DNA from: Shewanella polaris
GTDB taxonomy: Bacteria > Pseudomonadota > Gammaproteobacteria > Enterobacterales > Shewanellaceae
NCBI RefSeq assembly: GCF_006385555.1
Contig: NZ_CP041036.1
Location: 3,906,001 to 3,970,000 of the forward strand
DNA length: 64,000 nt
Reading direction: 5' to 3'
Shown here: positions 60,374 to 64,000 of the stretch, piece after piece
How positions within the stretch are numbered: the first letter of the stretch is position 1
Layout of the letters: every line of letters begins with the position of its first letter
Made by a program: the position numbers and the translations under genes
The notes under the pieces: generated by a model
Database searches by the model: none
Told to the model about the DNA's origin: nothing
What the model saw: the letters and a program-made list of their open reading frames with translations, nothing else

Positions 60374-60565
60374 ATGTACGTTTGTCTTTGTCATGCCATC
60401 ACTGATACTCAAATTAAAGCTGCCGTAAGCCAAGGTGATTGCTCACTTGCTGACGTGAAAAAGCGTTTGGGTGTTGCTGATCAATGTGGTAAATGTGCGC
60501 GAATGGCAACTAACATCATTCAGACTCAGCTAGAGTACGAACCTAATTTCTATGAAGTGGCTTAA
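60374..60565 (+). CDS. bfd: Bacterioferritin-associated ferredoxin
   Basis: Small [2Fe-2S] protein that reduces bacterioferritin so that iron is released. 63 residues from the ATG at 60374 (MYVCLCHAITD), with AAGAGG 9 bases upstream; the frame is open further left, but homologues start here. The four cluster cysteines are in CLC (4 and 6) and CGKC. No bacterioferritin gene lies adjacent. A Fur box lies upstream and a MITE begins one base after the stop codon. Confidence 0.95.
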   Translation: MYVCLCHAITDTQIKAAVSQGDCSLADVKKRLGVADQCGKCARMATNIIQTQLEYEPNFYEVA

Positions 60566-60566
60566 C

Positions 60567-60835
60567 CTAGGGCCTGTTGATCTTTCAAGGTTGTTTTTGC
60601 AGCGAATTGTTGGTCATTTGTACAAGGCAGAGACTTTGTGATGTAGTTATTCTACATAAAAAGTCGATAACGTAGTAAAAATGACCAACAAACGCTGCCC
60701 GAAGGGTTCGGCTAAAAACGTTTTACTCTTTGTTGAGCGAATTTAGCTTAGATTGCTAGGCAGCAATCCGCTCGCCTCGATTAAAACGTTTTTATCTCGA
60801 ACAAAATTTAACCTGCAAAGATCAACAGACCCTAG
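60567..60835. mobile_element. 269-bp miniature inverted-repeat element (MITE)
   Basis: The terminal repeats are 26 bases long and match at 23 positions: the left end begins CTAGGGCCTGTTGATCTTT and the right end, read inward, CTAGGGTCTGTTGATCTTT. CTAG at both ends could be, or contain (TA), the target duplication. Internal dyads are present: GCAGCG...TTGTTGGTCATTT (60597-60618) against 60677-60697, GCCCGAAGGGTTCGGC at 60697-60712, and GATTGCT/AGCAATC at 60751-60768. No coding capacity is seen. It is probably mobilised in trans by a transposase elsewhere. Confidence 0.85.
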
Positions 60836-60848
60836 CCTCTTGTTAATA

Positions 60849-60880
60849 AAAAAAGCTGCTCATGTGAGCAGCTTTTTTTG
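60849..60880. terminator. Bidirectional terminator between bfd and parC
   Basis: A 14-bp perfect stem (AAAAAAAGCTGCTC against GAGCAGCTTTTTTT) with a 4-base loop. It serves convergent bfd and parC. The MITE is inserted between the bfd stop and this terminator. Confidence 0.9.
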
Positions 60881-61015
60881 CTCATTTTTTATCGGCTTAC
60901 CAGCCCAACACCATCTGGACAAGTAAGCACATCGTAAAGATATTCACACAATATTAACGTTAAAAATAATATTGGTGCAATCGCATAGAATCACAATCAC
61001 ACCCTAGATAAACAA

Positions 61016-63319
61016 TTAATCTAACGTATCAGTAGAACCATCTACAGCTGACTCGCTGTCGTCGTAAACACCATCGACATCAACACTATCAACCCGTTGC
61101 AAGCCTCTTGGCAGTTTAGCTCCCCGACGCCCGCGTTCACCTCTATAATGCTCTAGATCGCTTGGTTTCAAGGTTAATTTACGTTTACCCGCCCATAAAG
61201 TAACAGATGCATCTTGAGGTACCACACTTAGGTGCAATAATATTTCCTCACGATTTTTAGCCCGATCTGTCGGAATACCAATGATTTTATTGCCTTTACC
61301 TTTTGATAACTGCGGTAAAGCATCAAGATTAAACATTAACATGCGCCCCTCTGAGGTGATCGCTAATAAAGATTGATCTGCGGCTTTGTTAATTAATTTG
61401 GGTGACAACACAAGTGCATTTGTTGGCAAGTTTAGCAGCGCCTTACCCGCTTTATTACGGCTGATCAAATCAGGATAAGCACAAATAAACCCATAACCTG
61501 CATCGGTTGCCAACAAGAAAAATTGCTCATCGGCACCCATTAATACATGCTGCATGGTCGCACCTGGCGCCATATTAAAGCGTGTGGTAATAGGTTCACC
61601 TTGGCTTCGTGCCGACGGTAATGTGTGGCTGTCTGTCGCAAATGCGCGGCCAGTGGAGTCAATAAATACCGCAGCTTGATTACTCTTACCAATGGCGCTG
61701 CATAAGTAACTGTCTCCCGACTTGTACGACAAGCCCTCAACATCAACATCATGACCTTTAGCACAACGTACCCAGCCTTTATCTGACAACACTACAGTGA
61801 CAGACTCTGTTGGGGTTAATTCTTGCTCAGTCAGTGCTTTGGCATCAATACGTTCAATAATAGGTGAACGACGATTATCACCATAATTATCGCCATCTTG
61901 GATCAATTCTTTCTTTACCAAGGTTTTTAAACGACGGTCTGAGCTTAATAACAATTCTAATTTGTCACGTTCTGCGGCTAACTCGTCTTGCTCGGCTTTG
62001 ATCTTAAATTCTTCAAGCTTAGCTAGATGACGTAATTTTAATTCTAAAATGGATTCAGCTTGTTTATCAGACAAGTTAAACCGTGACATCAATTCGGCTT
62101 TCGGTTCATCGTTAAAACGAATAATTTCGATCACTTCGTCAATATTTAAAAAAGCTACCATTAGGGCTTCTAAAATGTGTAAACGAGCTAACACTTTATC
62201 AAGCCTATACTGCAAGCGACGTGTAACGGTTGTCATACGGAACTCTAACCATTCAGTTAGCAGCGTTTTTAAACCTTTAACTTGTGGACGGCCATCGAGC
62301 CCCAATACGTTTAGATTCACTCGGAAGCTTTTTTCAAGATCTGTCGTGGCAAATAAATGGGTCATTAATTGATCACAATCAATACGATTTGACCGAGGCA
62401 CAATCACTAACCGAACGGGATTTTCATGATCAGACTCATCACGTAAATCAGACACCATCGGCAATTTTTTTGCCTGCATTTGATTGGCAATTTGCTCTAA
62501 AATTTTACCGCTACTGGCTTGATGCGGTAATGACGTGATAAGGATCTCGCCCTGCTCTTCACGATAAACAGCACGCATTTTAATTGAACCACGCCCAGTA
62601 TCATAAATCCGCTCAATATCTGCTTTTGGGGTAATAATTTCGGCTTCTGTTGGATAATCAGGACCAGGCACTAACTCCATTAATCGCGCTAAATCTGTTT
62701 TAGGGTTATCAATAAGCTCAACACAGGCTGACACTAACTCACGAACGTTATGTGGTGGAATGTCTGTTGCCATACCCACAGCTATACCGGTAATACCATT
62801 AAGCAAAATATGCGGTAATCGTGCTGGTAAGGTTTTAGGTTCCTTCATGGTGCCATCAAAGTTAGGGCTCCAGTCGACGGTACCTTGACCTAATTCCGAC
62901 AATAGCACTTCAGAGAATTTTGATAATCTGGCTTCGGTATAACGCATTGCCGCAAATGACTTAGGATCATCTGGCGCCCCCCAGTTACCTTGACCATCGA
63001 CGAGTGGATATCGATAAGAAAATGGCTGCGCCATTAACACCATGGCTTCATAACATGCGCTATCACCATGTGGATGATACTTACCTAAAACGTCACCGAC
63101 AGTACGGGCAGATTTTTTATGTTTAGATTGTGCAGATAAGCCTAATTCGCTCATGGCATAAATAATACGGCGTTGGACGGGTTTTAAGCCATCGCCAATA
63201 TGCGGTAAGGCACGATCCATAATCACGTACATGGAATAATTTAAATAAGCCTCTTCGGTAAAGCGCCTTAGCGGCATTTGCTCTACCCCATCAAGACTTA
63301 ATTCAATCGCATCACTCAT
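61016..63319 (-). CDS. parC: DNA topoisomerase IV subunit A
   Basis: DNA cleavage subunit of the decatenating type II topoisomerase. 767 residues. The quinolone-resistance region reads [12 protein letters not shown] with Ser87 and Glu91, the wild-type residues at E. coli positions 80 and 84. The catalytic tyrosine is Tyr127 in [10 protein letters not shown]. The C-terminal beta-pinwheel begins near 500 and an acidic tail ends the protein. Its ATG overlaps the stop of the upstream sugar dehydrogenase gene by one base (TAATG). parE is not adjacent. Confidence 0.97.
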   Translation of the reverse strand: MSDAIELSLDGVEQMPLRRFTEEAYLNYSMYVIMDRALPHIGDGLKPVQRRIIYAMSELGLSAQSKHKKSARTVGDVLGKYHPHGDSACYEAMVLMAQPFSYRYPLVDGQGNWGAPDDPKSFAAMRYTEARLSKFSEVLLSELGQGTVDWSPNFDGTMKEPKTLPARLPHILLNGITGIAVGMATDIPPHNVRELVSACVELIDNPKTDLARLMELVPGPDYPTEAEIITPKADIERIYDTGRGSIKMRAVYREEQGEILITSLPHQASSGKILEQIANQMQAKKLPMVSDLRDESDHENPVRLVIVPRSNRIDCDQLMTHLFATTDLEKSFRVNLNVLGLDGRPQVKGLKTLLTEWLEFRMTTVTRRLQYRLDKVLARLHILEALMVAFLNIDEVIEIIRFNDEPKAELMSRFNLSDKQAESILELKLRHLAKLEEFKIKAEQDELAAERDKLELLLSSDRRLKTLVKKELIQDGDNYGDNRRSPIIERIDAKALTEQELTPTESVTVVLSDKGWVRCAKGHDVDVEGLSYKSGDSYLCSAIGKSNQAAVFIDSTGRAFATDSHTLPSARSQGEPITTRFNMAPGATMQHVLMGADEQFFLLATDAGYGFICAYPDLISRNKAGKALLNLPTNALVLSPKLINKAADQSLLAITSEGRMLMFNLDALPQLSKGKGNKIIGIPTDRAKNREEILLHLSVVPQDASVTLWAGKRKLTLKPSDLEHYRGERGRRGAKLPRGLQRVDSVDVDGVYDDSESAVDGSTDTLD

Positions 63320-64000
63320 TATTTCATTTCCTGTGATTGTTCAGGTGCGTTATAAAACAGACGGTAAATATTACCTTTTAGGTCATCTGAAATGTACATA
63401 GCACCATCTGGCGCATTAATAACATCAAACGGACGTGCAACCGGAAACTCTCCATCTAAAAAGCTCACCACGGTTTCACGTTTAATAACCTTTTCATCTT
63501 TAATATCAAGCATCACAATTTGATAGCCGACTTTACTTGAGCGGTTCCACGAGCCATTTTCGGCCACAAAAAGCTGTTGATGATAGCGTTGAGGAAATTG
63601 CTCACCCCGATAAAAACTTAATCCCGTTGGCGCCACATGTGCTGGTAGTTCAAATTCGGGAACCGTAATATTTAAGTTTTCGGGTTTATCATATGCAGGT
63701 TCAACCACATCGGTGCCATGCAAATAAGGAAAACCAAAATGGCTACCTTTAATGTCTACACGATTAATCTCATCTGCAGGAATATTATCACCCATCCAAT
63801 TACGGCCTAAATCAGCAAACCATAATTTGTTAGTTACAGGTGACCAATCAAAACCGGTAACGCTTCTCAACCCAAAAGCAATTTGTTCACTGGCACCGGT
63901 ATCGACATTTATAGCCAAAATATTCCCAAATGGCATCGGGGATTCACAGACATTACATGGTGAGCCAATAGCAACATACAGACGTCCGTCAGGGCCAAAG
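63319..64000 (-). CDS. PQQ-dependent sugar dehydrogenase-like beta-propeller protein, N-terminus outside the window
   Basis: The frame is open from the window edge. The visible 227 residues begin [21 protein letters not shown] and continue through [50 protein letters not shown] and [20 protein letters not shown] (about residues 40-215). This is the six-bladed propeller pattern of the glucose/sorbosone dehydrogenase (GSDH) family, whose members usually bind PQQ and calcium and are periplasmic. The signal peptide and first blades lie outside. The stop overlaps the parC start, so the two genes are co-translated. Confidence 0.85.
   Translation of the reverse strand, partial: FGPDGRLYVAIGSPCNVCESPMPFGNILAINVDTGASEQIAFGLRSVTGFDWSPVTNKLWFADLGRNWMGDNIPADEINRVDIKGSHFGFPYLHGTDVVEPAYDKPENLNITVPEFELPAHVAPTGLSFYRGEQFPQRYHQQLFVAENGSWNRSSKVGYQIVMLDIKDEKVIKRETVVSFLDGEFPVARPFDVINAPDGAMYISDDLKGNIYRLFYNAPEQSQEMK

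Noticed and set aside
63110..63330. Quinolone-resistance mutation in parC
   Set aside because: The codons equivalent to E. coli Ser80 and Glu84 encode Ser and Glu, so the region is wild type.

Overview
The window reads as a chromosomal segment of a Shewanella-like marine gammaproteobacterium (order Alteromonadales). The evidence is core-gene synteny with Escherichia coli (mrcB-hrpB-thpR-sfsA-dksA-gluQ-pcnB-folK-panBC; yheV/yheS-yheT-yheU-prkB-crp; tsaE-amiB-mutL-miaA-hfq-hflX-hflK-hflC; tRNA-Gly-orn-rsgA-psd-mscM), an AT-rich base composition with AT-rich intergenic DNA, and lineage-typical neighbours such as sspAB next to petABC. Low GC suggests a species of the S. frigidimarina/S. livingstonensis kind, but the species is inference. 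No prophage, integron, CRISPR array or rRNA operon was seen.

Layout. 1-16 kb: cell-wall synthesis (PBP1b, cut by the window edge), helicase HrpB, a c-di-GMP GGDEF/EAL protein, RNA phosphodiesterase ThpR, peptidase B, SfsA, then DksA, GluQ, PcnB, FolK, PanB and PanC. pcnB appears to start at a rare AUU codon. 16-29 kb: YheV, YheS, a TIGR02444 protein, a GMC oxidoreductase with a small Tat-exported partner, YheT, YheU, PrkB, a Sel1-repeat protein, CRP, and a PepSY-like protein/response regulator/sensor kinase trio. 29-38 kb: arginine succinyltransferase genes (astC, astA, astD) with a DUF1338 protein, an HDOD protein, an S9 lipoprotein peptidase and PabA. 38-42 kb: sspA-sspB and the cytochrome bc1 operon petABC. 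42-51 kb: hflC, hflK, hflX, hfq, miaA, mutL, amiB and tsaE, all on the minus strand, preceded by an unrecognised helical protein. 51.5-52.5 kb: a tRNA-Gly(GCC) array. 52.5-64 kb: Orn, RsgA, Psd, a broken DMT transporter, a large MscS-family channel, UgpQ, a Fur-controlled Bfd, a MITE, ParC and a partial PQQ-type sugar dehydrogenase.

The most unusual locus is the tRNA-Gly array. Three intact copies, identical by eye, lie between two 5'-half tRNA fragments and three degenerate tRNA-like copies, some sharing the same internal insertions. Separate tandem units of about 169 and 129 bp can be traced, so damaged units were themselves duplicated. The array is preceded by a strong-looking promoter with a GC-rich discriminator and a long hairpin at the predicted 5' end of the transcript. 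Other points worth a look are the AUU start of pcnB, a 269-bp MITE inserted directly after the bfd stop codon with a decayed relative at 19.5 kb, the triple-frameshifted DMT transporter, and the absence of the usual queG-nnr genes beside tsaE.

All calls rest on reading the sequence and on recalled family features. No searches or computations were run.
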